Shown here in pieces: positions 14,364 through 24,444 of a DNA stretch of 44,155 nt. The DNA comes from an uncultured Actinomycetes bacterium (GTDB lineage Bacteria; Actinomycetota; Actinomycetes; S36-B12). Position numbers and translations under genes: made by a program. Under the pieces are notes generated by a model. The model saw only the letters and a program-made list of their open reading frames with translations. It did not search any database and was not told where the DNA came from. Where the stretch lies: the NCBI GenBank assembly GCA_903832025.1, contig CAIKZY010000097.1, forward strand, positions 1 to 44,155, written 5' to 3'. How positions within the stretch are numbered: position 1 is the first letter of the stretch; every line of letters starts with the position of its first letter.

Positions 14364-15614
14364 GTGAACGTGTTCATCAGGCAATTGACCGGTATTCGCT
14401 TTGTCGCAGCGGCGTGGGTTGTGCTTTACCACTTCCAGGTACCGTTGGCCACCTTGGGCCTGCTGTCCATCCCGGTCTTCAACGACACTGTGCGCGTCGG
14501 TCGTCTCGGCGTAGACCTGTTCTTCGCCCTGTCCGGCTTCATCCTCACGCACACCTATCTCAACAAGCTGGGACCAAAACTGGCCGGTCGCAAGTCTGTT
14601 GACTTTTGGTGGCTGCGCCTGGCACGGATCTACCCGGTTCACCTGGTGATGCTCATCATCGCCGGTGTCGCCGTAGTAGCCCAGGCCAAGGTCGGACATA
14701 CGCCATTGTCCAGAAGCTGGCTCAATCCGCTGGACTTCGGCAAGAACCTCCTGCTGATCCAGGAATGGGGACCCAATCCCCAGCGCGGTTGGAATTTCGT
14801 CGCCTGGTCGCTGTCGATGGAGTGGCTGGCGTACCTGATCTTCCCGCTGCTGGTCCTAGCGCTGTGGATATTTCACAAGAAGGTCTCCACCAAAGTCCTG
14901 TGCCTGGCGTGGGTCGTGGTACTCGTGCCGCTGATGGCGTACGCCGTGACGCGAAGCGATTCCTTCTACACCAATAACTGGGGCTCGACCCTGCGCATCC
15001 TGACTGAATTCACAGCCGGGGCGATTACGTACTTGATCGTTCGACGCCTGATTCCCAAGGACTCCGTCGATGCCAGTGCCCGTGCGCAACGCCTGGCAAC
15101 TACCTTGTCGATCGCCTTGCCCGTGCTGGTGATTGCAGGGGCTACCGTCTTGGGTCATCTTGCCGTCGCCCAGCCGCCGCTGGCCGTCAATGCCGGGCCA
15201 GATGCAGAACCGCTGCCGCCGTACTTCCACCTGCTCCTGGTGCCGCTGCTGATCGCCTGGATCGGTGCACTGGCAGTCTCGCGCCGGGGCATGTCCACGG
15301 TGTTGGCGACTCGGATCGCCGTGTTCGGCGGTTTCATCTCGTATTCGATGTACATGACGCACCTGGTGTGGTTCGGCCTGTGGAAGGCCGGCATGAAAGC
15401 AGCACACATCACTCATGGGGCCCTGTATGCGATCGGGTTTGTGTTCTTGCTCGTCGGCACGTTGTTCTTCGCCTGGGCCATGTGGAAGGTCGTCGAAGAA
15501 CCCGCGCGCGAGTGGATGCGCAGGCTCTCCGGTGCCCGGCCAATCCCGACGGAGGAGGCCGGAGAGGCCGAGGGCGGGCAATCGCCAGAGCCGGTTATCG
15601 TTCCCGGGAGCTAA
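14364..15614 (+). CDS. Acyltransferase 3 family membrane protein
   Basis: A 416-aa integral membrane acyltransferase with about ten transmembrane helices. Family features are the N-terminal LTGIRFVAAAWVVLYHFQVP (conserved Arg and His), LGVDLFFALSGFILTHTYL, and WSLSMEWLAYLIFPLL. Such enzymes O-acylate exopolysaccharides, lipids or other envelope compounds; the acceptor here is unknown. The tail after the last helix is acidic and glycine-rich. The start is uncertain: GTG 14364 is favoured because CAGGAT lies 6 nt before it, while ATG 14331 and GTG 14370 are alternatives. It overlaps the end of the convergent adnB by 20 bp. Confidence 0.88.
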   Translation: MNVFIRQLTGIRFVAAAWVVLYHFQVPLATLGLLSIPVFNDTVRVGRLGVDLFFALSGFILTHTYLNKLGPKLAGRKSVDFWWLRLARIYPVHLVMLIIAGVAVVAQAKVGHTPLSRSWLNPLDFGKNLLLIQEWGPNPQRGWNFVAWSLSMEWLAYLIFPLLVLALWIFHKKVSTKVLCLAWVVVLVPLMAYAVTRSDSFYTNNWGSTLRILTEFTAGAITYLIVRRLIPKDSVDASARAQRLATTLSIALPVLVIAGATVLGHLAVAQPPLAVNAGPDAEPLPPYFHLLLVPLLIAWIGALAVSRRGMSTVLATRIAVFGGFISYSMYMTHLVWFGLWKAGMKAAHITHGALYAIGFVFLLVGTLFFAWAMWKVVEEPAREWMRRLSGARPIPTEEAGEAEGGQSPEPVIVPGS

Positions 15615-18600
15615 CGGCCGGATCGGCCATGTCTGCATCGCCGGGCAGTGCGGGAAGCACAGGCCGAATGATCTGCTTGCTGGAGACCATGTAGAACACT
15701 GCGTCTACCCTGTCTCGATCCACCCCTGCCAGTTGGGCCCATGCTGCTCGATAAATCGACAGCTGCAACGGATGGTTGCTGGCCGCGCTACCGGTCTTCC
15801 AATCCACGACCTGGAAACGGTCCCCATCGGCGAACACCGCATCGATGCGGCCGCGAATCACTCGGCCGGCCACCATCAAGGCAAACGGTGCCTCGATCGC
15901 CACTGGTGTGGCAGTGGCATACGGTCCATCCTCGAATGCGGCCTTCATCGCCTCCAGGTCGGCGTCGGTCAGGAGGTCGGCATCGCTGGCCCCTGGCAGG
16001 TCATCTGGATCCAGCAAGGACTGTTGGCCATACCTGGCTTCGATCCACGAGTGGAGCGCCGTTCCGCGTCGGGCTGCTGCGGCCGGACGAGTCGGCATCG
16101 GGCGCAGCAGGTCAAGGGCGTACTCATGCGGATCGTCAACTGCGCGAATCAGCGCACTGGCACTGAGTACCTCCGGCGCGCGCACAATGCGCTGCGTCAC
16201 CGACCGCTCGCGCATTTCCGCGAGGGCAACCTGCAGGTGACGGTCCCAGGTCGCTACATGATCACGTTGAGACGTGCTGAGTCCGAACCCATCCTGTGCT
16301 CCTGCGGTCCCCGCAGTCAGTGCGTGGGCTTCAACAAGATCCCGGGCACGTACCAGCGCCGCTCGCCGAGAGGAGTCCAGCTCGATGGGCCATGGTGCGC
16401 GAAGTTCGGACAAGTTCGGATTCGGCTGGCCTGACTCGGGCGGGTCCGCCCAGTGCTGGATGTCCACGCCAGCCTCATCACATGCAGCCTTGACTGCAAG
16501 TAGGTACTCGTGCGGTCCCCGGCGCGTGGACTGCGTGGGTCCCCACCAGTGACCGGTGACCGTTAACGTGTCCTTGGCTCGGGTGAACGCGACATAGGCA
16601 AGGCGTCGGACATCCATCGCGTTCTGGGCCGCCAGTACCTGATTGGTGTACGCCTTGAAGGCGGAGGCAGTGGGCACATCCTCGCGGTCGGGATAGCTGA
16701 TCAGGTCGGGGGTTCGATCCTCACGAAGGTGCCATGGCACCACATGGGCGGCTCCCATCCATGTTTCCCGGGCCTTGGCGAACGGGAAGGCGGTGTCGAC
16801 GACTGCAGCCACGAAGACATGCTCGAACTCCAAGCCCTTCGCCGTGAACACGGTCATCAGTTGCACGGCTTGGGGACGAGCCGGAACATCCACCTTGGGC
16901 TCGATGTCGAATCGCTCGATATCGGCCAGTCGCACCAAAAAGGCACCGAGGGACATCGAGCCGTCAATGCCAACGAAATCGGCGGCAAGGCGCATGAACG
17001 TCGACAAGGCAAACTGCTGCTGCTCCACCATGGCCTCATCGCCCAGGCTTGCTTCCACTTCAAGTCCGGTGACATGCAAGATCCGGCCAATCAGCTCCGC
17101 AAGCGGCTCGCCGGCATATCTGCGCAGGGCACGGATTTCGGCACTGAGTTCGGCAAGCCGCGCTCGTGCGGCATCGCTGACACCCGGCGCGTTATCCGCG
17201 TCATCGGCTGCTTCGGCCAACGAGACCAGTTCCACGACGTCCATTCCGGCAACGGCAGCCTGCAGCGCCTGCTCGAGGTCCCCATCGGCAGCGCGACCGC
17301 CCTGTCCCGAAAGCGCGAAGCCGTGTCGGCCCAGCGCGACCATGTCGCGCATGCCGATTGCCCAGCGAGGACCAGTGGCAAGACGGACGAACGCCGCGTT
17401 CGCGGTGGGGTCGTGCAGCACCTGCAAGATCGCGTGCAGATCGACGATGACCGGTTGGGCGAACAGGACAGCTGCTCCGGCAACCTGAGTCGGCACGCCA
17501 ATTGCCCGCAACTGGCGGTCGACCGCAGCCAGGACAGCGGTATTGCCGGCCAGCACCGCGATTTCGCTCAGTGCAACGCCCGCGTGCCCCAGTGCTTGGA
17601 CCTGCTGGGCGATCCACTGCGTTTCCTCACCGATCGTGGTGAACAGACCGGCCCGAAGATGCCCGTCTCCGCGTCCGGCGCCGGCCGTCAGGGGAAGCAC
17701 GCCAGCATGCTCAGCACGCAAGGGGTCGGACACGGCATTGGCCAACTGCAAAATGCGCGAGCCCGATCGACGATTGGCACTGAGGGTCAGGCGGGTCGCC
17801 GGCGCATGATCAGCCTGGGAAAAGTGCTGCGGAAACGATTCGATGTTGTGAACGCTGGCTCCTCGCCAGCCATAAATCGCCTGACAGGGATCCCCCACTG
17901 CGGTCACTGAATGACCATTGGTGAAGATCTCCTGGAGCAACTTTCGCTGCGCAATAGAGGTGTCCTGGTACTCATCGAGTAACACGACGTGGAATTGATC
18001 GCGAAGTGACTGTCCGACCTCGGGAAACCTTCGCACCAGTTCCAGTGCCAAACGAACCTGGTCCGAAAAATCTTCGACATCGCGCGATGCCTTGACTGCA
18101 CGCCATTGGCTCACCAGTTCGCACAGCAAGATTCGTTTGGCCCCGGTCGTGAGAAGCTTCAGCGTTGCCGACTGGGGATTAGGAATCTCGCTCAACCACT
18201 CGGCCAACTCCTGCTCATGGGCAATGACCTGCCCCGGCTGCAGGTCTAATTCACCGAGCTGATCGTCCAGGCTCAGCAATGACTTGGTGACCGATACTGC
18301 GCTGGCAGATATCTGATTCAGCGGCAGATCCGTGCTGCACACCAGTTGGTAGGCAAGTTGCTGTCGGGCACCATCGGCGAGCAGCGTGGTGTACGGCTCG
18401 CGTCCGAGTCGAATACCGTGATCGGTCAGGATCTGAGCGGCGAAGGAGTGGTAGGTCGACACAGTGGGATCTGCGGCAACCTCCTCATGGTCGATCAGTC
18501 CTTTCGTTCGCATGGTTGCCACCCGACCGGTCAGCGCATGCGCTAGCTGAGCGGTTGCCTTGTTCGTGAACGTCAGCCCCAACACGGCATCGGGCATCAC

Positions 18601-18777
18601 CTGACCGGTGCCCACCAGCCAGGCAACACGCGCTTCCATCGACGTGGTCTTTCCCGAGCCTGCGCCGGCCACAATGACGGCCGGTTCCATGGGCGCTCTC
18701 ACTGCGTCCCATTGCTCGGAGGTGAGCCCAAAACCCAGCATCTGTTCCAGGAGGCTACGGGTGAAATCAGAACTCAC
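15595..18777 (-). CDS. adnB: AdnB subunit of the AdnAB helicase-nuclease
   Basis: A 1060-aa protein with an N-terminal UvrD-like motor (Walker A AGAGSGKTTS near residue 40; motif II LLDEYQDTSIAQRKLLQ; helicase motif HNIESFPQHFSQADHAPA). The C-terminal RecB-like nuclease has GRIDAVFADGDRFQVVDWKTG near residue 990. AdnAB is the actinobacterial counterpart of RecBCD/AddAB that resects double-strand breaks. The gene overlaps adnA by 4 nt (GTGA), so the subunits are translationally coupled. The downstream-subunit position and the intact nuclease motif support AdnB. Its 3' end overlaps the acyltransferase gene. Confidence 0.93.
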   Translation of the reverse strand: MSSDFTRSLLEQMLGFGLTSEQWDAVRAPMEPAVIVAGAGSGKTTSMEARVAWLVGTGQVMPDAVLGLTFTNKATAQLAHALTGRVATMRTKGLIDHEEVAADPTVSTYHSFAAQILTDHGIRLGREPYTTLLADGARQQLAYQLVCSTDLPLNQISASAVSVTKSLLSLDDQLGELDLQPGQVIAHEQELAEWLSEIPNPQSATLKLLTTGAKRILLCELVSQWRAVKASRDVEDFSDQVRLALELVRRFPEVGQSLRDQFHVVLLDEYQDTSIAQRKLLQEIFTNGHSVTAVGDPCQAIYGWRGASVHNIESFPQHFSQADHAPATRLTLSANRRSGSRILQLANAVSDPLRAEHAGVLPLTAGAGRGDGHLRAGLFTTIGEETQWIAQQVQALGHAGVALSEIAVLAGNTAVLAAVDRQLRAIGVPTQVAGAAVLFAQPVIVDLHAILQVLHDPTANAAFVRLATGPRWAIGMRDMVALGRHGFALSGQGGRAADGDLEQALQAAVAGMDVVELVSLAEAADDADNAPGVSDAARARLAELSAEIRALRRYAGEPLAELIGRILHVTGLEVEASLGDEAMVEQQQFALSTFMRLAADFVGIDGSMSLGAFLVRLADIERFDIEPKVDVPARPQAVQLMTVFTAKGLEFEHVFVAAVVDTAFPFAKARETWMGAAHVVPWHLREDRTPDLISYPDREDVPTASAFKAYTNQVLAAQNAMDVRRLAYVAFTRAKDTLTVTGHWWGPTQSTRRGPHEYLLAVKAACDEAGVDIQHWADPPESGQPNPNLSELRAPWPIELDSSRRAALVRARDLVEAHALTAGTAGAQDGFGLSTSQRDHVATWDRHLQVALAEMRERSVTQRIVRAPEVLSASALIRAVDDPHEYALDLLRPMPTRPAAAARRGTALHSWIEARYGQQSLLDPDDLPGASDADLLTDADLEAMKAAFEDGPYATATPVAIEAPFALMVAGRVIRGRIDAVFADGDRFQVVDWKTGSAASNHPLQLSIYRAAWAQLAGVDRDRVDAVFYMVSSKQIIRPVLPALPGDADMADPAVSSRER

Positions 18778-21700
18778 TCTTGGTCACCATCCTCGCTCAT
18801 CAGACCGGCCTGGAGCGGACAGCAGGTTTGGTACTCGCATGTGCGACATCGCTGATTGAGTACGGCATCGAATCCCTCCGTACGAATCACGACTGCCGCC
18901 TGCGCGAGCTTGCCTTCGAATTCGTCGCTGTCACCAAGTGCGGCCTGTGTGCGTTCCTTGGGCAGCTGCGAACTCAGGCGATCACGCAGGTACAGCAGCT
19001 GACCTCCGCCGGGAGTCTGCCCTTCGCCCAAGGCGCCACTTCGGATCAACAGTTGATATACCCCAAGTTGACCGTCGTGCTCAGCGTCCTTCTGAACTTT
19101 CGCCGTGGCACCCGTTTTCAAGTCGACTGCCACCAAGCGGCCCTGACCATCACGCTCGACCCGGTCCATATAGCCGTTGAGCGAAACGGTGTCGGTGAAT
19201 CCACCTTCAGTCGTGACGGTGATCTCGCCACGCACGTGCACTTCGGTGTCCACCAACGCTCGCGTGTTCGTCCGCTCCAGTGCGATGAACGCCTGGATTG
19301 CCTGGGTCAGCTCCGCTCGTTCGGCCACGGACTCCCAGGAAGCGCGAAACGGCACCTGTCCCCACACGCGATCGATGTACGCATCGATGTCCTGGAGTTG
19401 ATCGGAGATGACGCCCTTGGCGATGGCGTCTGCTACCGCATGCACGATCGAACCGAAGCTTGCCTTGGCAGAGGTAGGTACCTGAGCGTGAACCTCATGG
19501 GACAGCAACCATTGCAGTGGGCACGACAACACGTTGTCCAGTCCGCTGCCCGATAGGGCGATGGGCCGATCGGGATCGCGGACGGGATCAATACCCCGTG
19601 TGCGCTCTCGGGCACCCCACCAATTCGCCGGATCAGCGAGTGGAACCATCGCCGCGCCATCAGCAAACCGCTGTGTCGACAGGTCCCACAGTCTGGCCGC
19701 AGCGGCCCTGGCCAGTGGTGCGTCCTGGCTGCTGCCGGCCACTTCGCGCAGTTGCCCGACAAGTCCGTCCAGGCTCAGGCCGAAGCGCGGACGGCCGGGA
19801 ATCTCCTCGACCTCGATTCCCGTCTGCGCAGCCAGATCCACAAAGAGCCGACTGGGTCGCTGCCCATCGATGTCCGCCGCGGCCACTGCCGTCAGCGTGA
19901 CGACCTTGCGCGCGCGTGTGACCGCCACGTAGAGCAGTCGCCGCTCCTCCGACAGCAACTGCGACTTGCTCGGTCCTGGCCCGATTCCTTGCGGACCCAG
20001 GCGATCTGCCTGCAGGACCGCTCCACGAGGTCGAAGGTCCGGCCAGACCTGGTCCTCCAGGCCAACGATCCACACCGCGTCCCACTCCAGTCCCTTGGCC
20101 CGATGCGCAGTCAATACCCGAACTGCCTCTGCGGGTACCGATCGTTCACCGACCTGTTCGGCCGCAAGGTGCTGAGCGCGAAGCAGTTCGATGAACACAT
20201 CGGCACCGAGCACTCCGCCGCGCAGGCTGGCTGCGCGCTCGGCAGCATCGAACAGGGCAATGACGGTGTCCAGATCGTGATTGGCCGTCCTGGAACCGGC
20301 CAAGGCGGCACGGCGCAGTCGTGCCGGCCAGTGATGAGCCGAACGCCCGCGCACGCTGCCGTCCCACAACATCCACAGAGCCTCACCTGAGTTGGTGTGC
20401 TGCCGAAGGTACTCAAACACGCTGTGCAACAACGCCGCAGTTGCCTGCAATTGATCAATGACATCTGCCGTAGCGCTGATTTCCAGCAGTGCAGCCGGTC
20501 CAGTGGTGACCATGGATTTGAGGAGGTCACACAGCAGCACAGCAGACTGAGGAACCACGCCTGGGACTCCGGGAACCCGCCGACCTTGTCGCAGACTTCG
20601 AGACAGCCGTCGCACGTCAACCGGATCCAGGCCGCACAGTGGTCCAATGAGAAGATCCCCGGCAACCGACGAAGTTATCCGCTGCGGATGGGCCACTGCC
20701 TGCAGGGCTTGAAGCAGGATCGCCACGGTCGGCTCCTGCGCCAGTGGAATTTCATCGGAAGCAATGTGGACCGGAATGCCATCTGCGGTCAGTGCACGCT
20801 GCATCTCGCGCAGCTGCCCACTGGTACGCACGAGCACGGCCATCTGCGACCACGGCATGTCCTGTTCCACGCGGGCCATGCGAATCTGGCGTGCCACATG
20901 GGAAGCGCGTGCGCTCGAAGAGTCGAAGGTGCACATGCGCACAGGCACATCTGCAGGATCATCCTGGACAACGCGAGGATGACGATGCTGCTGCTGAGCC
21001 TCAGCAGGCAGGTGTGCATGCAATGTGGTCCCAAGAACCGCTCTCCCGGCCGCAGAGATCCCGGCTCCGAACCGACGTGCGTTGCGCAGCGCGATCGTCG
21101 GGGCAGGCTCCCCCGATGTCGTGCGGAACTGGTTGGGAAACGTCAAGATGCCGCTGATGTCCGCGCCGCGAAAGGCATAGATGGACTGGTCTGGATCGCC
21201 GACGGCAACCAGACACGTTCGTTCATTGACCAGACGGGACAGCAAGGCGACCTGGACAGGATCGGTGTCTTGGTACTCATCCACGTAAATGGCTGCAAAA
21301 CTCGATGCCAGCTCACGACCGGCCTTGGTGTCAAGCCGCGACAATGCTTGCTCAAGAAGTTCGGTGTAATCCATCACGATTTCCAGGTCTGCAACCTGAT
21401 CAGACTGCTGTGCCAACATCCCGATCGCCGCCCAAGCCGGCATTCCCGCCTGGTGGCCTAACGCCTGGAGTCCAGCCCCATCCAGGTGGGCAGCCGCCGC
21501 GCGAGCCAAGACGGCGCGGACCTCGTTGGCAAACCCCAAGGTGGACAGGGCCGCACCCAGGTCATCTGGCCAAGTGATCGACTCATCTTGCACGGAGCCG
21601 AGCATGAGTTCGCGAATGCGAGCGTCCTCCTCCGCACCGGACAGCAACCGCGGCAACGGGTCGGATTCGGTGGCTAAAGCCCGAACCACTCCGTACGCGA

Positions 21701-22019
21701 AGGAGTGAAACGTGGCCACCAGAGGGACCAGACCGCCACCGAGTCTGCCCATGATCCGATTGCGAACCTCCTCGGCCGCCTTCTTGCCAAAGGTCAAAAC
21801 GAGCACCTGGGAAGCCAGGAGCGGCTGTGACCCAGTCAAGCGAGCGGCAACGGACTCCACGATCGTGGTCGTCTTGCCCGTCCCAGGACCGGCTAGGACC
21901 AGGAGCGGACCGCTGCAGTGCTCCACGACGGCCTGCTGCTGGGCATCGAGCACCGGCGGTGCCTGCAGCGGCAGCGGAGAAAGATCCAACTGCGCCGAGT
22001 GCGACATACCCATCCCCAT
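18774..22019 (-). CDS. adnA: AdnA subunit of the AdnAB helicase-nuclease
   Basis: A 1081-aa partner of AdnB. The N-terminal UvrD-like motor has Walker A LAGPGTGKTTTIVESVA and motif II YVDEYQDTDPVQVALLS. The C-terminal nuclease has GYMDRVERDGQGRLVAVDLK near residue 960. Four cysteines fit an iron-sulfur cluster of AddB type: one in NVLSCPLQWLL (about 832) and three in CRTCEYQTCC near the C-terminus. It is the first gene of the leftward adnA-adnB operon and diverges from the flippase gene by 38 bp. ATGs at 22019, 22013 and 22007 are all possible starts. TACCAA sits 6 nt before the first, a weak match to the local promoter pattern. Confidence 0.93.
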   Translation of the reverse strand: MGMGMSHSAQLDLSPLPLQAPPVLDAQQQAVVEHCSGPLLVLAGPGTGKTTTIVESVAARLTGSQPLLASQVLVLTFGKKAAEEVRNRIMGRLGGGLVPLVATFHSFAYGVVRALATESDPLPRLLSGAEEDARIRELMLGSVQDESITWPDDLGAALSTLGFANEVRAVLARAAAAHLDGAGLQALGHQAGMPAWAAIGMLAQQSDQVADLEIVMDYTELLEQALSRLDTKAGRELASSFAAIYVDEYQDTDPVQVALLSRLVNERTCLVAVGDPDQSIYAFRGADISGILTFPNQFRTTSGEPAPTIALRNARRFGAGISAAGRAVLGTTLHAHLPAEAQQQHRHPRVVQDDPADVPVRMCTFDSSSARASHVARQIRMARVEQDMPWSQMAVLVRTSGQLREMQRALTADGIPVHIASDEIPLAQEPTVAILLQALQAVAHPQRITSSVAGDLLIGPLCGLDPVDVRRLSRSLRQGRRVPGVPGVVPQSAVLLCDLLKSMVTTGPAALLEISATADVIDQLQATAALLHSVFEYLRQHTNSGEALWMLWDGSVRGRSAHHWPARLRRAALAGSRTANHDLDTVIALFDAAERAASLRGGVLGADVFIELLRAQHLAAEQVGERSVPAEAVRVLTAHRAKGLEWDAVWIVGLEDQVWPDLRPRGAVLQADRLGPQGIGPGPSKSQLLSEERRLLYVAVTRARKVVTLTAVAAADIDGQRPSRLFVDLAAQTGIEVEEIPGRPRFGLSLDGLVGQLREVAGSSQDAPLARAAAARLWDLSTQRFADGAAMVPLADPANWWGARERTRGIDPVRDPDRPIALSGSGLDNVLSCPLQWLLSHEVHAQVPTSAKASFGSIVHAVADAIAKGVISDQLQDIDAYIDRVWGQVPFRASWESVAERAELTQAIQAFIALERTNTRALVDTEVHVRGEITVTTEGGFTDTVSLNGYMDRVERDGQGRLVAVDLKTGATAKVQKDAEHDGQLGVYQLLIRSGALGEGQTPGGGQLLYLRDRLSSQLPKERTQAALGDSDEFEGKLAQAAVVIRTEGFDAVLNQRCRTCEYQTCCPLQAGLMSEDGDQE

Positions 22020-22057
22020 GGTGCATTGGTACCACGTGGCTCTGACACCATCTGCAG

Positions 22058-24430
22058 GTGAGCACCGCGCCTGGGGACTCCACCCAAGTCATCGAGGACG
22101 GGGTGGTTAATCCGCGACTTCGGCGACCCCTGGACTTGCTGCGCTTGGTGATTGCCCTGGGCATCGCTGTTGCCGTGGTGGTCGTGGCATGGGCCGCCAC
22201 GTCCACGACCGCCGGGCTGGGTACCGACATCACAACCGGAGTCTCACTGCTCCCCAGCCCCATCGTGCTGGCATTGAACATCATCGGCGGGATCGGCACT
22301 CTTGGGCTGCCCATTGCCGCAGCCATCACCTTGATCGTGCTCAAGCGCGTGCGACAGCTGTTCGATGCCTTACTGGCCGCATTGATCACCATCGTGCTCC
22401 TGACAGCCATTTCCACCTTGGTGGCAAATTCCGCAAGCGCGCGCCTGATCGCCGCCCTGGCCGGATCACCAAGCGCCCACAGCGTGTCCACAGCCCCGAT
22501 CCTCGGCGGCTTGCTGGCCTTCGTGACGGTCACTCGGCTAATGCTTCGGCGTCCGTGGAACGTGCTGTCGATCGTGGTTATCGGATCCCTGGTGACCGTC
22601 ACCGTGGTGAGTTCGCAGATCGCCTTGGCCGGAATTGCGCTGTCCTTGGTCATTGGCTGGGCGGTAGGGCTGGCGGTCCGATACGCCCTCGGCACTCCCA
22701 CGACCCGGCCGAACGGGTATCAGATAGCCGCGACCTTGGATCGTGGCGGCTATCCGGTGACCACCCTTCGTGCCGTGCGCACCACCAGCCGTGGCCGCCG
22801 GTATGTCGCCACTACACGCAGCGGTGAGCTCCTCCGAGTCACCGTGCTTGATCGTGACCTGGAGGGTGCCGGGCTGCTGACCAGTTTGTGGAATGCGGCT
22901 CGTCTGCGCGAGGACTCCACCCGGGCCACCGTCAGCATGCGCCCGGCCCTTGATCATGCTGCCCTGTTGGCATACGCCGCTCAGGCAGCCGGAGCGCCAA
23001 CGCCACGTCTGCTGATGTCTGCAGAAATCGGTCCCGACTCCTGCCTGCTTGCCTACCAACTGGTTGAAGGCACAAGCTTCGCCCTCTGCGACGACCTGGG
23101 CGACATCGACCTTGAGGGCGCGTGGCGCGCCGTGCGCACCTTGCATGAGCACTCGATATCTCACCGAGCACTGAGCGCGGAGAACATGCTGCGCGCCAGC
23201 GATGGCAGTGTGTGGCTGACAGGCAGCACCACAGGGCAGGTCGCCGCAAGCGACGTCGCCATGCGAATCGACATTGCCGAACTGCTGGTGACCTTGGCCA
23301 TGCTCACCAGCGTGGACCGAGCGGTAGCCACCGGCCGCCAGGTGCTCGGAGCCGTCGGCTTGAGTCGCTCATTGCCGGTGCTGCAACGAGTGGCGCTGTC
23401 AGGAAGAACTCGCTCTCGCCTGCGCAAGCACCGAAAACTGCTGGTCTCGTTGCGCGATGCAGTTGCGGAGATCCGGCCGGACGCTCCCGTGGAGCAGATC
23501 GAACTACGCCGAGTTCGTCCGCGAACGATGGTCATGATCGTGCTCGGCACGATCGCCGGATATGTGCTGCTGACCCAACTGGCAAACGTGAACCTGGTGC
23601 AACTGATCACCACGGCGAACTGGTGGTGGGTCGCCGCGGCCGTGGCGTGCTCATTGATGACCTACCTGGCTGCTGCATGGTCGTTGAGCGGATTCGTTCC
23701 CGAGCATCTGAAGTTGCACCGAACGGTTGCTGCCCAGGTTGCGGGCGACTTCGCCGCCCTCGTGTCGCCACCCACGTTGGGCGCGGTGGCAATCAATATG
23801 CGCTTCCTTCAACGTGCCGGCTTGAACCCTGCCCTCGCCGCTGCGAGCGTGGGCGTTGCCCAGGTGATGGCGTTCATCTTTCACCTGTTCCTGCTCTTCG
23901 GATTCGGCATTGCTGCCGGGACGCAGCAGGACTTCACGTTCGATCCGCCTCGAGCCGCGGTGATCGCAGTGGTCGCACTGGCGGTGGTTGCGCTCGGGCT
24001 GCTGGCAGTGCCATCCATTCGGCGCATCATCCGAACTCGACTGGGACCGACGTTGAAAGAAGTTGGTCCGCGATTGCTGACCGTCGCCCAACGGCCGGCC
24101 AAATTAGCTGAGGGCATTGGCGGCATCGTACTGCTGAACCTTGCCTACATCGGCGTGCTGTATGCCTGCGTCGAGGCCTTCGGCGGGCATAAATCCGTCG
24201 CGGTGATCGCCGTGGTGTACCTGGCTGGCGCCACGATTGGCCAGGCGGCACCCACTCCTGGTGGTCTGGGCGCAGTGGAGGCTGCACTGTCCGCAGGTCT
24301 GGTCGCCGCTGGCCTTGATGGTGGAGTAGCCGTGTCCGCGGTACTGATGTACCGGCTGGTGACATTCTGGCTACCGACAATTCCCGGCTACTGGTGCTTC
24401 AACTGGCTGTCCCGAACTGGAGCCCTGTAG
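22058..24430 (+). CDS. Flippase-like (UPF0104/MprF-type) protein with internal pseudokinase
   Basis: A 790-aa membrane protein in three parts: about six N-terminal helices (residues 22-215), a soluble kinase-like region (225-420), and a C-terminal helix bundle of the lysylphosphatidylglycerol-synthase/flippase type (480-780) with the signature AAPTPGGLGAVEAAL. The kinase-like part has HRALSAEN near residue 368 where active kinases have HRDxxxxN, and LTGSTTG where DFG is expected, so it looks catalytically dead. No aminoacyl-transferase domain follows, so lysyl-lipid synthesis is unlikely; lipid flipping is the better guess. Start GTG 22058 has CACCAT 6 nt upstream. Confidence 0.88.
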   Translation: MSTAPGDSTQVIEDGVVNPRLRRPLDLLRLVIALGIAVAVVVVAWAATSTTAGLGTDITTGVSLLPSPIVLALNIIGGIGTLGLPIAAAITLIVLKRVRQLFDALLAALITIVLLTAISTLVANSASARLIAALAGSPSAHSVSTAPILGGLLAFVTVTRLMLRRPWNVLSIVVIGSLVTVTVVSSQIALAGIALSLVIGWAVGLAVRYALGTPTTRPNGYQIAATLDRGGYPVTTLRAVRTTSRGRRYVATTRSGELLRVTVLDRDLEGAGLLTSLWNAARLREDSTRATVSMRPALDHAALLAYAAQAAGAPTPRLLMSAEIGPDSCLLAYQLVEGTSFALCDDLGDIDLEGAWRAVRTLHEHSISHRALSAENMLRASDGSVWLTGSTTGQVAASDVAMRIDIAELLVTLAMLTSVDRAVATGRQVLGAVGLSRSLPVLQRVALSGRTRSRLRKHRKLLVSLRDAVAEIRPDAPVEQIELRRVRPRTMVMIVLGTIAGYVLLTQLANVNLVQLITTANWWWVAAAVACSLMTYLAAAWSLSGFVPEHLKLHRTVAAQVAGDFAALVSPPTLGAVAINMRFLQRAGLNPALAAASVGVAQVMAFIFHLFLLFGFGIAAGTQQDFTFDPPRAAVIAVVALAVVALGLLAVPSIRRIIRTRLGPTLKEVGPRLLTVAQRPAKLAEGIGGIVLLNLAYIGVLYACVEAFGGHKSVAVIAVVYLAGATIGQAAPTPGGLGAVEAALSAGLVAAGLDGGVAVSAVLMYRLVTFWLPTIPGYWCFNWLSRTGAL

Positions 24431-24432
24431 GC

Positions 24433-24438
24433 CATAAT
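24433..24438 (+). promoter_or_regulatory. -10 box of the NIL-domain gene
   Basis: CATAAT lies 2 nt after the flippase stop and exactly 6 nt (GCTGCC) before the ATG at 24445. It is one of the closest matches to TATAAT in the window. Confidence 0.55.
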
Positions 24439-24444
24439 GCTGCC

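Noticed and set aside
16729-17910. 393-codon frame opposite adnB
   Set aside because: A shadow frame without any recognisable domain.
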